DNA of 64,000 nt, taken from the NCBI GenBank assembly GCA_964035545.1, contig OZ037766.1, forward strand, positions 24,459,126-24,523,125. Reading direction: 5' to 3'. The notes below the pieces were generated by a model. It was not told the origin of the DNA. It searched no databases and saw only the letters and a program-made list of their open reading frames with translations. Source of the DNA: Bugula neritina (Eukaryota; Bryozoa; Gymnolaemata; Cheilostomatida; Bugulidae). Each line of letters begins with the position of its first letter. Positions within the stretch are counted from its first letter, which is position 1. Below, piece after piece: positions 1 to 13,302 of this stretch. The position numbers were made by a program, and so were the translations under genes.

Positions 1-1276
1 AGTTGTGTGACACCTCTGACAGGGAACTGCAACCTGTAGCAGGTGCTCCATAGCTAGAACATGCAACATTTTAGTTGTGTTATTTTAGGCATTTTATTAT
101 TCATCTGGTTTCCATGCATTGATTACAAAATTAGCTGCAGCTTTACATTGTTTGCATATATATTGGCTTAAAAACTTGTTTTGCTTTGGTAAATCATAAA
201 TACTTTATGTGGTCATAAGCAGAGTCTACTCTATGATTCATAGCTTGCTTTTCTTCACCTTTTTTCCAATGATTAAAAGTTTCATTTAATGTTCTAATTT
301 TACTCACATGCACTGAAACTATTTTGTATGATACTATGATTAGATACAAAAAATCAAATAAATGTTTGCAGAAGTTTATAGCAAACTTGACTCAAAAGTT
401 AAAATTTCAGGCTTAAATAACCAGTGACTATATATGCCAAGTGTTCACATTTATCACTTATTTATGCTAACTTCTTTTGGATATGAAAAGCATAAACTTG
501 GGAAGGGTGTTACAAAATAATTTGCTGGAAGATTTAGCCTTATTATGCTAGCAAAGCAAAGGAAGCAAAATCCATTTTGCTCCATCTTTTCTTCTATTTA
601 TATTACTTCACAATACAAAATTTTTAATGCCAACAGTTATACCATTTCAATTGACACGTTTTATGGCAACGCTTTACATTAGCACATATGTAGTCATTTG
701 GGGTAGACAACTTATAAATTTGAAAACTATTTCGAACATGTTTGCTTATGTGTTATAATGATGTAAGGTGTAAAACTTATTTGATTTGATTAAATCATTG
801 ATTTAAAAAAAGGGTTTCTCTAATTTTTCCTTAGCATGCTTAAAGTTTGCTGTGTATTGAATGCAATTTTACACTCTGTGCCTCATTTTCTGTCTACTTA
901 TAGTTTGTTATTTTTTATTTTTCATTTTTAATTGAATGTTCAATACTTGTTAGTAACTGCATGCTTTCTTCCAGAGTTAAGGCAATTTTAACCGAATATT
1001 ACTAGAAACAGCATAGAGTTGGGGGTGACTGAGTACAACTCCAAGTTCGAGAGCCCAAACCAATGCACTCAGTGACTACCAACTCGGTGCTGTTTTAATT
1101 CATTTTCATTCTATTATGTTAGTATCATGGTAACGCAACTTCTCTATTTCGTTTTAAAAGAAAACTGTAGGGTTTTAACTAATGTCAAAAAGTTATCAAA
1201 TTAAAATGAAATAATGTTGAAAAATTAATGTAATGATATTGAGACTGCACTGAATTTGGTATTTTCCCTTTCCTAG
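1..1276 (+). other. Intron of the upstream SLC10 gene (partial)
   Basis: No coding exon is visible here. The sequence is AT-rich and ends in a pyrimidine tract and AG (1275-1276) before the SLC10 exon at 1277. The exon equivalent to 14666-14842 of the downstream paralogue is not found, so it must lie before the window. The only notable content is a short inverted-repeat element at 1008-1093, listed separately. Confidence 0.7.
1008..1093. repeat. Short foldback element, family A
   Basis: About 27 bp at the left end (ACAGCATAGAGTTGGGGGTG...) is an imperfect inverted copy of the right end (...CACTCAGTGACTACCAACTC...). The core GGGGGTGACTGAGT is shared with the larger foldback at 29206-29350, so the two are members of one non-autonomous family. 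It lies in an SLC10 intron. Confidence 0.6.
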
Positions 1277-2176
1277 ACTATTATGTTGGAGACTGGCTTA
1301 CAAAACTTTGGTGTCTGCATCATGGTTGTGAAGACAGCCCTGGGACAGCCCGAGCAAGACCTGGCCACCATAGCACCAGTGGCAGCTAATATTATGTCCA
1401 GTTTCCCCGTTCTGTTCATCTGCATTATCTACTTAATATGGGAGAAATGTAGCAGTAAGAGAACGGTCAGTTCTTTAGCATATATTCTTGCTCAAAAAGC
1501 AGTTTTATTTAAACAAACTTTTCACTTACATGGTTTGCAGTTCTGTCGATCATAAAATTCAATATAGCTGTGTGAAAAAATTAAATCTATTTGCCTTTAA
1601 AACTTCAATTTTCTTGGTATTTTTTTAAACAGAAAAATACAAATATTGTGTAAGAATTTCTTTTTTTTTACTTTTAAACAATTAATGTTCATGTTTAACT
1701 AAAATCTAAATGCTTTATAAGTAATTTATCTCCGGTTTATATTACTAAATTTATTTTAAAAACACTTATATAAACAGTAAGAGGTATGCTGCATCAAGAT
1801 TGGACTATTCTTACCTATATTAATGTGCAGTGTGTAATTTCCCTCTATTTTTTAAAAGCTATATGCTATATTTGATAAAAAGAAGTCTGATTTTAACACG
1901 GAGCACCTTTTTCTAATGTCACATTTCAAAATCATCTAGCAGTGAAAAGTTAAAGTCACATTGTAGATGAAATGTTTGAGCATAGTTCTATATATAGTAA
2001 ATCAACCCACCTGTTATGTTCTTTTTATTCAGAAAAAGACGGAGGTGGACTCACCAGACTCTGCAAATGATGATTGTGATGAAGACAAACTTACCTCCCG
2101 TAGTGAGGACCATGAACTTTCAAATATGGCCGAAAATGGAGACAGCCCTGAAGAAAATAGAAAGTTCTTAATCTAA
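1277..2176 (+). CDS. SLC10-family sodium/bile acid cotransporter-like protein, C-terminal two exons (5' partial)
   Basis: Exons 1277..1465 and 2033..2176 (stop TAA 2174-2176) join in phase 0. The first exon encodes the last transmembrane region of the SLC10 fold. It carries the family's E-T-G-x-Q-N signature (LETGLQNF), whose counterpart in characterised SLC10 proteins lies near the sodium site. A hydrophobic helix follows (NIMSSFPVLFICIIYLIW) and then a basic stop (EKCSSKR). The second exon encodes a short acidic, Ser-rich cytosolic tail ending RKFLI. The exon boundary and phase (ACA/ACT codon straight after the acceptor) match exon 9 of the complete paralogue at 9091-16986, so these are tandem duplicates. 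The substrate cannot be told; family members carry bile acids, steroid sulfates or are orphans. Everything N-terminal lies outside the window. Confidence 0.9.
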
Positions 2177-3070
2177 TGTTTTGGAGCAAACCTTCACAGA
2201 ATTGAGTCATTTAACTCATATTACATTTAACTGGCTTTATTTATTAACCAAACTAACTTTTGTTACTAACTTTCAAAAAAATTTTTATTATGCAAAAAAT
2301 TTCAACTTGAAAAAAGTTGAAATGGGTAGCTGGTGATAAACTAATACAAACCATTATAAGTTAACAAATTAACCTTACCAGTATTTGTAATTCACAAAAA
2401 ACTGTTAATATTTTGTTCATGGCTGACTGTAAATACTTATTGTAATTTACTATATTATATGTTTTGCACTACAATTGTTACTTTTTTTACTTTTTATGCA
2501 ATATTTTTTACATAAATACAAATATTTGGAAAAGGAAGTTGTTGTTGGCCTCTTTATTTGTCTCTCCATATATTTTGTATATATAATTGATGGTATATTG
2601 TACTAAAGCTACAGTACAAGGTCGGTTATAGCTGCCTAGCTTAACCTGCTACTTAATGTATACAAATGCACAGCACATAATGTTTTACTAGTTATAGATC
2701 TTTGCATAAGTTCAAGGTGTGTTTGCTATATTGTCTATATCTAAGTATATGTCTAATGTCAAGCTTTACTTCACTCTAATACATATTGGCATACTTTGTG
2801 AAAATATCTTTACGGTATAGCGTAAAGTTGTACGATGTAACTTAGCGTTTTGTTAATGCAGTTATTACTTGGTATATTTCCTATAGCAATATCCCTATAT
2901 GCATATGATGTGAGTTGTGAAGTTATACGGAGATTTACTGACACCCATCTCATAGATTATCTGTAGAAGTTAAAATTTTACAGAAAGGAGGCTGTAGCAA
3001 GCCTAGCACAAGAATTATTTTATGAAACCAAATTTCTATTTTTTTGCTTCAAGCCGCACCCTTAATAACA

Positions 3071-3142
3071 AGCTGTAGGTGTGGTCTTAGTAGTAGGTGT
3101 GGCCTTAGAGGTAGGTGTGGCCTAAGTAGTAGGTGTGTGCTA
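3071..3142. repeat. Small minisatellite (GTAGGTGTGGCCTTAGTA-like units)
   Basis: Four degenerate copies of a roughly 18-bp GTAGGTGTGG(C/T)CTTAGTA unit follow one another. The tract is noncoding and lies about 900 bp downstream of the first SLC10 stop codon. Confidence 0.7.
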
Positions 3143-3504
3143 TAAATGAAAGACATGCAAGTACACAAATAAACAGAAGCAAACAACTTCTCAATAACAG
3201 CGTATTGCAACAATCACATACTTTGCACTATAAAGTTGCTGCATGGTATTGAAATGTTTGTTATAAGAACATAACTTTAAATTTAAAAATAAATTTTAGA
3301 TGTCAAAAAAACAAAATTATGAATATTTATCAAACACCTAGCAATAAACAATATGGATGTTTGAAAGTCATTAAATAAGTCTGAAAAATAAAAAATCAGG
3401 TATGCAAAGTTGTTTTTCAGTGAAACGGGTCTTGTTTTTAAAACTCAATATTGTTATTGTACTTAGTGTAGTTCACCAGTCCAGTATAATGCATACTTTT
3501 TCTC

Positions 3505-3544
<40 letters not shown>

Positions 3545-3604
3545 AAATGAGTGTTTATAAAACGTTACTAGAGTGCTCTATAGAAATAAATCTAGAGCGT
3601 AAAC

Positions 3605-3797
3605 ATTAGAAGAAATAAAATGAGATTTGATTAATATAATGGCATTTATTACTAGTAGTTTCGTACACAAGAACGATGTGCACTCGTCAGATAAATTAGC
3701 CACTAATTTATCTGACGAGTGCACATCGTTCTTGTGTACGAAACTACTAGTAATAAATGCCATTATATTAATCAAATCTCATTTTATTTCTTCTAAT
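3605..3797. mobile_element. Perfect long hairpin (foldback MITE-like element)
   Basis: Two 94-bp arms are exact reverse complements around a 5-bp loop (GCCAC, 3699-3703). The outer ends read ATTAGAAGAAATAAAATGAG and its complement. As a result, nearly identical open frames occur on both strands, which are artefacts. (AT)n runs flank it on the left (3507-3540) and directly on the right (3797-3820), as expected for insertion into TA-rich DNA. There is no coding capacity, so any mobilising transposase would act in trans. The absence of arm divergence suggests recent formation or ongoing correction. Confidence 0.75.
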
Positions 3798-6700
3798 ATA
3801 TATATATATATATATATATGGCATGCTTCCTGCTTAAAATAATTATAGTGGCGCTCTATTGTGGGTGAGTGTTTTGCCATCAGTAATAATATATATGTTG
3901 AGATATATAGCCTACATATTTAGAAACTTATTTAAGTACTAGAAACTAAAATATAATAATACTTTGCATTTTCAATATTTTATAAAATTTTCCTACTTTC
4001 CTCTTTAAATTTTTTCAACTCTACATTTCTAAATTTTAAACTACACAGCTCAATATGCACATATATCTGATAAGAATCTTAGCTGAAAACAACCTGTTGT
4101 ATAGTTCACATGCATTTCAATAACTTATTATAATCAATTATGTAATTTATAATACTATTCAATACATCAATAATAACACCAATACAATCTACAGTCATCA
4201 TTGGTAAGAGTATTGTTGAAAAATGTTTACAAGTCAACCAGCAGCTTATGCGCTTCATCTTCGTGTCAACGAACTCATTAACAGCTCTACAGAAAATTTC
4301 CATTAATTTATTATGGCAATCTGCCAAATCGCTTATTGAAAAAATGCAGCTTATATACTACTATAATAGAAAGTGACTCCTCCTAATGCAGACTGTGCAC
4401 TTGAAATTTGCAAAATGATTTACGACTTAATTACAGTTTGTTTTTACATAAGCTTGTGGGTAACCATGGAGACATGACATCACAGGCACATGGCTGGCAC
4501 ATTGAACTGTCTACAATAGCTGGTTGTTAGAAATTGAGTGGTTATTTTACATTCTGATATGCTACAAGTGGGTATCAAACTCAAGTTTGGATGTCAAAGC
4601 AGTGAGTGGTGAGTAACTTTAACATAAGTTAGTAACTTTTGACATAAACAGCTTCTTCACATTGTTTTTTTAAATACTTTTTAATAAATTTTTTACTGGC
4701 TGCTCCGTTATTGATACTACACTTTGTAATTTTAATTTTAATAAATTTTTTTCACATGGGTTTAAAAGTATGTAGGTTGCTATTTTATTGTTCTTTAAAA
4801 CATTCAGTTTTCATTATCCAAGTTCTAACTGATGAATTAAAACATTCTTGAATAATAATTCTCATTTTTTTGTAAATTGTCATTAATTAGTTGAATAGGG
4901 GACAAGGTAGTATCATATCGCTAAATTTACTTCAACTATGTACTGTTTTCCTAATGGCCTTGTGAGTTACTATTAATTGATGAGTATAATTGCATGTTCT
5001 TAAATAGTGTGGCTAAAGAATGCATGACACACTTCATTTATGCAGTCTTAAAATATTCTTGTAGACATAATAGCTTTCATCTACATGCTGTTTTGGGGTT
5101 GTATGATCAAACAATTTTGTTTTATGATATAAATTTTGTTCTAACAAATGCTGAATTGATTTAGGATTTCTGATCGATTGCAGAGGACGTTGCTGGCGGC
5201 TTTCACTTTAGTGGTTTTATAAAACATACTAATTATAGCTAACTATTATCATACTATTTTTAACTGCTGCAACACACAGCCTAATCACTGTTCAAGTTTT
5301 AAACTTTCAAGCCAGTTCAGTTATTAGCTGTTGGTATTCTATATAGTTCCTTGACTTTTCCTAATTCTATTGCGCAGCAATACATATGCAGGTTGCTCTT
5401 GAATGTGTTTAAAGGTGTGCAATTTTCAACTAGAATTAATAAACTAAGATGGTGGTTTTTCTGGCTCAGCTTTTTTTCACATTCTGGTAACTCTAGCTTA
5501 AATTAGAGCCCAACTCAGTGAGCACCTTTTTGCACCCATTTAAATTTTGTTGGAAACATAATTGCGGTTACGCTTCATATATCATCAAAGTGAAATTTTG
5601 ACCAACTGCCCATTAAAATTACATCGCTCAGCCTTAGCAATCAAACTAAAGCTCTCGAACTTTGTGTGGTTAATACAAATTCTATGCTGTTACATAAAAT
5701 AGTGAAGGTTACACCACAACTTTCTACTGAAGTTGTAATCAGATGCACAGCAATTTTACGTGTCTCAACTGTTTAATAACATATTATTACCATTGCGTAG
5801 CTTTGGTGTATAGCAGTTATTTTGCAAAACTAATTTAAAAGTTTAGATCTGTCAACTATTCCTTCCAACAGCTTACTAAACCGATTTGAGCAAAAGTTGC
5901 GGTTAGAGGCGTACATTGTTTGTAAGTAACAATAGATGTAATTGTAACTCTTCATACTGACAGTAGAAAAGTCCTTATTACAAAACAAGATCATTGAATG
6001 ATCAGATAAAATAAAACCTCGTATTGAAGAACGCAAATGTATCAAAGGGGTTAATAAAAACAGGTTCAGTACCATGTAGATTGCATATTTGGCAAGCGTT
6101 TAGCAACGATGCATGACATTAATGGCTTGCAATGTTATACGAATGATAGCCCGCTTACCCAATGCCCAGGAAATATAGATAGAATGGGTCTCTCTGCCCA
6201 CCTCTCTTATAGTTGACTACAAAACTGTAAACGTGAAGCAGCAGTGTTGTTTTAGGTGATCTTCTTTGGGATAAGCTGACATAACTATTTCCGCCGTACA
6301 ACTTGCTTCCTGCATATTCACATCAGTTTCAAAGTATTTAGCTTTGTTTTTTTACCCCAGTGACCATGTTAAGAAAATAATAGCGCAGTGCCATTATGAT
6401 CCAAGTTTTGGCTAAGTAAAAATATAATATGCAACAGGGAAATGAAATGAAAGAGCCTGCAACTTTTTCAACGCAGCAAGTTTTGTTTTATGGCCATCCA
6501 TATTATGAAATGGCATTTTGCCAAATCAAGATTTTGACTTGACTGTAGCATACATGTGTTAAAGTATGCTATCCTGCTGAGCCAAAAAATATAGCTTTGG
6601 CATTCAAGTATGCGCAAGTTATTTTCATAATTATAGTGATAATAAGAAGATGTCTTTCAATAATTATTTTGATATATATAATAATCAGTTTAAATGATTC

Positions 6701-8597
6701 ATTATTTAAATTTGTGCAATGCAATACATTAATATTGAGGCATTGATATTAAAATAGTCGCATATAATTTAACATATAAGAAAAAAATAGTTATAATATT
6801 TTTGCTAAGTTATATTAAAAATAGCGCAGTAGGCCACCCATGTATGGCAGAAACTCATCTAAAATATATAAAACTACATTTACAGCTACATTGAGAAAAG
6901 ATCTGCTTTTACTGTCGATGTCTAAGCAATCCTACCATTTGCTGCCATTTTATTGGCATTTCCCAGAATAAATATCAGCAGCTTTGTTTAGGCAAAGGAC
7001 AAAGTCAGGCCATCAGCGAAGGTCAAATGAAAGTTTTCCTTTCCGTAACCCAGTTCACCTGCCCAAAATGGGATCAACCTATTGCATGACTTTTCCTGCA
7101 TTTTAGAAAAATAAGCCTCGGACTTTTAGCAAAATATTTCATGTATGCTAGAGAAGATTAACTTGTAAAAATGCTATATAGGAGAAATAATTTTTCTGCA
7201 TTCCTGGCAATGCATATGTGCATTGTACTCATATTGCCTTATTTTTATATTGGCATAATTATTAGAAATTCCCAACATAATATAAAGAGCATTGCTTTCA
7301 CGAATTAGCAAATTATATATAAATTAAAAGTTATCTAAAAATAAGGAAATACTGATAAATATTTAACCTAGGTTTTTATAGTAATAGCCTGTGATTTGTC
7401 AATTACTCTGATCAGAATAAAGTGATAGGCTGGCAACCAGCAATCTGTGTAGTGGTTCAAGTATTAAAGGCGTGTAATTATTGTAGTTATAAATAAGCAT
7501 ACTCAACCTGTTTTGCTGTTGAAAAGCTATGAGATAACTGTTGAAGGTTTTTGGCTCCATTTTGTCTTACATTGGGTTTTCTAATTTAGTAAATGACTTC
7601 AACTGGCTGCCGTTTAATTGAAAATACAAATCTGAAGTACATTAGATTGTGAGCCAATGTATATTTTTTTTAATTTTATCATTTGTATTTACTGCAGATC
7701 AACAATTATTTTTTCATTTTCAACTAGGTAGCAAAATATATTTTTATGAAAATTGTGATTAAAATTTAATCAATTTTGTATAACCTAATTATCTGCTCAT
7801 TATATAAATATTTTGGACAAAAAGCCGTCTATTATTGGTATTTATATATGACTCTGTAAGAGATCATAACTCCGTCATCTAGAGTTTGCAGTATGTTATA
7901 CAAAGATTTGAGTTATAACAATGTTTATTATTTGAAAATGCTTAGGCGATGTATTGCTACATGTTGAATAGAAATATTATGCATTTTCTTTAGAATACAA
8001 ATTTTAGAATAAAAGTTGCGCGGATTATATACAATATGTAATGGCACCAAACAAATAGTTAAATCATGGCTACATAATTTTATCCGTTTTTTTACTTTAT
8101 TCAAACCAAAGAGTGCATTTTTCAAAGTACAGTGGTACTATGTCGTAGTGACTGAAACATGTTAATAGTAAAAAGGGAATCCCCTAAATGTGTTTATGAA
8201 ACAATAACAATGTGTGCTGTTTAAACGCTACTATAATTGCAGTTATGTGAGAAAAAATTTGTGTTTGCATTTACACCAAAGTTGCAAAAACAATTTATCA
8301 ATCCATAATTTAACATGTAAACACAATCAAATGTAAAATTAGAATATATGAATAGTTGAAGAAACTTTCTTCAGACCATTAAGCACAGAGAAAACAAAAT
8401 CTGTTTTTGCCAGGTTTTACAGATTAGAGTCTAGACATGCAGATATGTTCCCTTCCTTTGAGTTTAAGCTTTTGTGACTATTTTCTATATCAATTAAAGC
8501 TTGCAACACTAATAAAAATTGTAACAGTATATGTTGCTATTTTGATAACAGTGTAGAGTTAGGGTAAATAAGTTTCAACATGTTACCTATAGTTGAA

Positions 8598-8815
8598 GGG
8601 AGCAGCCGTGGTCTTGGGTTAGAGCGTTTGCCTAGTAAACATGAGGTCATGGGTTCGAGCCCTGACAAAGGCCATTAGTGATGTTAGGAAGAGCATCCAG
8701 TCATAATTGCTCCTGTGCCTCATTTAAATATTCCTTAGCCCGTTCTAACCAAACCCTTTTCTATCAGGGGTTTCTCACAGGGATAGCGACTATAAACTTG
8801 CGTGAGTTCTTTTTT
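8598..8815 (+). mobile_element. tRNA-derived SINE, copy 1
   Basis: The head resembles a tRNA with pol III promoter boxes: an A-box-like stretch near 8615-8640 (GGGTTAGAGCGTTTGCC) and a good B box GGGTTCGAGCCC (8651-8662). The body (GTGATGTTAGGAAGAGCATC...) and the tail end CAGGGGTTTCTCACAGGGAT...GTGAGTTC are shared with the copies at 11695-11900 and 49785-49984. An imperfect target duplication ATGTTAcCTatAGTTGA / ATGTTATCTAGTTGA flanks it (8580-8596, 8816-8830). The three copies align along their length, which defines the family. Confidence 0.85.
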
Positions 8816-9090
8816 ATGTTATCTAGTTGAGTATATAAACAGAGATCAGTATTCATCAAAGAGCAATAGCTATATTTAACTGAAAGTCTTTTATCACTTT
8901 TCCTCTAAAAGCTTGTACATTAAGACTGCTATAATACAACAAACAGGGCATTGCATTACTAAGTAATATAGAGTGACAGCATATATTATGTAAATTTATA
9001 GTTATCAAGCATGCATTATAGTTTTTAGGAAAATTGGTCGCCTCAGCTATACAATCATATTTTTTAGAGTCAAAGATACAAGTTTCATCA

Positions 9091-12000
9091 ATGGGGAGAA
9101 AACAAGAAATTTATTTATTTGTTGTAAATATTTTACTTACACTCCTCGCTGCCAAGGCTGACCTTGATAATAGCACAGACATACCAGGTAAGACTATACT
9201 CTTTACATAGAAATAAATAATTATAAATGAGTGAGAAATATTTCAACTAGCTCTAATAATATGCAACCAAAATGTGTGATTGTGTTATAATAGCAACCAA
9301 ACCAAAATAGAAATTACTTGATGCTCATATATATGGGAACAAAAACAGTACGTGTATTCATTTGTAATAATAGACTTGAAGATTTAATTACGTATGCAAA
9401 GTATTTCGCATTTCCTAGTAGAGTTTATAAATTTTAGTATAATATCTATTTCCGGATTGAAGAATCTCACTCTCATGTGTACAACTGAGACAATTTTATT
9501 TGACAGAGTTATTTTTTCAACAAAAAGTAGCCATTATTTTGCTGCCTATTCCCTACTCATTTGCTGTTGGTAATTAAGCTATCAGATAGCTCCATTTATT
9601 CATGACTGTGTCTGCACACACTGTTCAACTCATGCGCCTTTTGCCAACAGTTTAGGTTTCATGGGCTCTCATTGGCTGTTAAATTAAGCGTAGCCAGGAT
9701 GATTATGAGCTATTATTAGCAGAGACATTACTCAGAATAGGCCAGTATTTTATAACTTACAAGTTTGTTTTCAATGTTAGAGTCTCGGCATAGTAATCAA
9801 TCATATGATGCAAATATTAATTGTCAAAAGCTTGTTATGACTGGAATATATGATGTGGCAATGTTGAATAGCCTAGACTGCAACGTGATTCGGTTTCCTG
9901 TTTTATATCTTCAAATTAACTTTATTTTTAACTTTTATACATTTTATTTTTGTTATCAATTTCAGAAACATATTCTATTGGTCTCCACAGCATGAATTAT
10001 TAGTAAATTAATATACATAGTACAAAGTATTGATTGATTTTGAAGTAGTGGAGAGACACATAATTTATTATGAAATTCATTATAGATATGAATATTACGC
10101 AATTATAATGTTATTGGCTTTAGCCCTTTACGTATATTGAGAGGAAAGGTACTTTTGATATTAATTGTTGTTGAACTAATGAATCTTAAAAGAAAAAGGT
10201 AAATAAAAACAAATGGTGTTTTATTATAGGAATTGGTGTACCACCAATAAAATCGTAGGTAAAATTAAAGACACTGCATGAACAAGAAATTTGTGAAGTG
10301 TGTTATAACAACCACGAATAAGACAAGTAGTGTGACTGATAGTAGGTGTACAGTGCCACAATCCCTTATCTTAAAATAATTTCAAACATTCTACTGAGTA
10401 AGTAAGAGGTCATTGACTGTGACTAAAAGTTATACTTAGAAAATGTTTACTTGACACTAAATTTATCTGCAGGTTATTTTCATAGAAGTTTTGTTTGCTA
10501 TCTTTTTGAAATGTTATCTTTTTACTCATATTCAGGGCAAGGCAATAGTCTGAATAGTGACTCCACCAGGTTAATGTTTTCCTTGGTATGTGTGCCTATA
10601 ATGTTACAGATCACGATGCTAAGACTATGTTCCTACTTGACCAAACAGTAGATGTTATGGACACGTACTACCGTGACCCTCACACCGATCACAGCGTTAC
10701 AATCACAGTTGACGATCTAATCTCAGCCTTCAAAGTCACATTGAAGAGTACAAAAACAAATGTAGTCATTTTGGAGGTGTGTTTGAAACAGAGATTACAA
10801 ACTATAATACATTTTACTGTTAAAATATTTTATCAACTAATTTATCAATTAATATTATGTTACATGAATTTTAAACAGGGTCTGTAGAATAAACTAATGA
10901 CATATCTTGGAAATTCTAATTGTGGGTGCCATTTTTACCTGTACCATTTTTACCGGATGTCATTTTTAAACACCAAATGAAAAATTCATTTGCATAATTC
11001 GTGAGTGATTGAAAAAGATGATGTACGAATGCAAATTTATTATAAGTTTAGTTACTTATAATAGAATTGTTCTTCTTGCTGTTAATTTATTTGTTTCTAT
11101 ATAATAATGCATTCTACAGAGTGTGTACAAATATATTGACATGATGCACAATGTTGTGCTAAATATAGAACCCAGAGGCAGTAATATCCAAGTGTTCCAA
11201 TGACACGCCAGCTGCTATAGGAAATACTTCCCATGAATTGAGCTCTAGTGAGATGGAGCTAGTAAGCAATAACACATTTTCTGGAAGTCAATGCTACAAC
11301 CTCTCCTTTTATAGTAAGTATCTCCGCAAGGTTAACAGATTTATTATGACTCATTTCAAAACTATGATATGTTTTATCAAAGGCTTCATTTCAATCACGT
11401 TATATCATGTTATTTGGCACAATTTAGTTGCTTGTAATTTATCCTTATGGCTAACTAAGAAAATGAGTTCTTTTTTAATTAAACCTATACCCCAATTTTT
11501 TATGAACTTTTTTAGCAACAGCGAAATACTTAGGATACTCCCAAATACAGTTTTACGTCTCTTACAACACAACTCAGAACAACACGTTTGTGGAAGATCA
11601 ACTCATTGGAAACATTCTACTGAGAGCCAAGAGAGTTGCGAGATTAGTGGATGCTATTTTCAGCTACCTCGTGCTAGTTTTAGTGAGTTTATAAGAACTC
11701 ACTCATGTTGATAGTCGCTATCCCTGTGAGAAACCCCTGATTGAAAACGATTTTTTGTTAAGAACTTATTCATATGAGGCACAGGAGCAATTATGACTGA
11801 ATTCTCTTGCTAACATCACCAATGGCCTTTTGGGGTTCAAACCCATAACCCTTATAGGTTTACTAAGTCAATGCTCTAACTCCTACAACACTGGTGCTCT
11901 CTAGTTTTAGTGAGTTTGTAACCGACTTTAGTGATTTCTTCACCTTGAGGTCATTTAGCACCATAGGTCACCGTTACCATAGCAAATACCTCTGCTATGT

Positions 12001-13208
12001 TCTCACTTGCTGTAGGTAGGCATACCCTAACTTTTCTAGAAAATTGCTGAAGGTATCCATGCAATCTGAAAAAATTGAATACATTTCATAGCTTTCACTT
12101 TGAAGAGTTAAAAAAAGCAAAAAGTAGTATCTGATTTTAAAACTAACTTTAATGAAAATTCAAAAGCTAATTGCTCTGGTTTAGACTTCGTCGCATCAAT
12201 TGTTCAGGCTGCTAAAAATATAGAATATTTTGCTGCCAAGCAATGTTTCCAGTAATTCAATAACTTATTAGCCAACAACAACAAGTACTGCTACTACTAT
12301 AATGATGTTTTATTTTGTCATTCGGAAAAATAGCTGTAATTGAGTTTCTATATTTTCTAGTATTCATATATGTTCATATTTGCTAATAAGAACACTAAAT
12401 TTTTGATATATTCATAAACATTATCTCATCACTGCAGGTACAGAATCTATGATGTTTATTATTACTGTTATATTATTGTGTGCTGTGTGTTACGTAGGTA
12501 ATTATAGCTACACTTGGACTAGGAAATGATATCGACATCTATGCTATCAGGGATCATTTGAAGAAGCCAAAAGCCCCTCTTGTTGGTCTCTGTTGTCAGT
12601 TTGTTTTCATGCCTCTGGTAAGTCATTGTCAATTGCATTGCTTTAGAAATTAGACAATACAATTCATAGCAAAATTAAAAGCATTTTAGATACCCCAATA
12701 GATTTATAAATATCTAGTTAGAGCACAGCTATTACAAGTTGTTATTGTTATTACTGTAACACAAATTACAATAGACACAATAACTATAATAGCTGTAATA
12801 AAGTCAATGTTGTTTTATACAGTAACTAAGTGGCATTTACTAATCAGTAATCACCTTTAAATTCTGTTGAAATTTAAAATTTTACAAATTGTTTAAAAAC
12901 AAAGAAAAATTAACAAGGAAACAAAATTTAAAATAATATCACTAATTATTGCATGAAGACAGCATAATGTGCAGTTAATTTGGTAGTTATCATCTCATTG
13001 CAAAGATTTGAATTGAATATTTGCAGCTATCCTATGCTATTGTGTACATGTTTGGATACAAAGGAGGCTCAGCTATTGGCCTATTCACACTGGGATGTGC
13101 CCCAGGTGCAGGAGACAGTAACATGTTTACCATGCTGCTGAATGGAGACGTTTCTCTCAGTGCTACAATGACAACAGTTGGAACGGTCATCTGTTTAGGT
13201 CGGTATCA

Positions 13209-13302
<94 letters not shown>

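Larger units (their letters stand above)
2177..9090. other. Intergenic region between the two SLC10 genes
   Basis: No supported gene. The short open frames (longest about 80 codons) lack splice context, codon bias or recognisable motifs. It contains a minisatellite at 3071-3142, an AT run at about 3507-3540, the perfect hairpin at 3605-3797 with an adjoining TA run to about 3820, and a SINE at 8598-8815. The rest is anonymous AT-rich DNA. Confidence 0.7.

Noticed and set aside
3578..3842. Near-identical 65-71-codon open frames on both strands
   Set aside because: They arise because this is a perfect palindrome; each strand repeats the same sequence. There are no splice, family or codon signals.
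8598..8680. Possible tRNA gene (B box GGGTTCGAGCCC)
   Set aside because: The acceptor stem does not pair, and the same head occurs in two other SINE copies with a common non-tRNA body.
11238..11711. 157-codon continuous frame in the SLC10 gene
   Set aside because: It begins at TTG within exon 3 and reads through the donor at 11314, an intron, and exon 4 in the wrong frame. Only the exon parts are coding.
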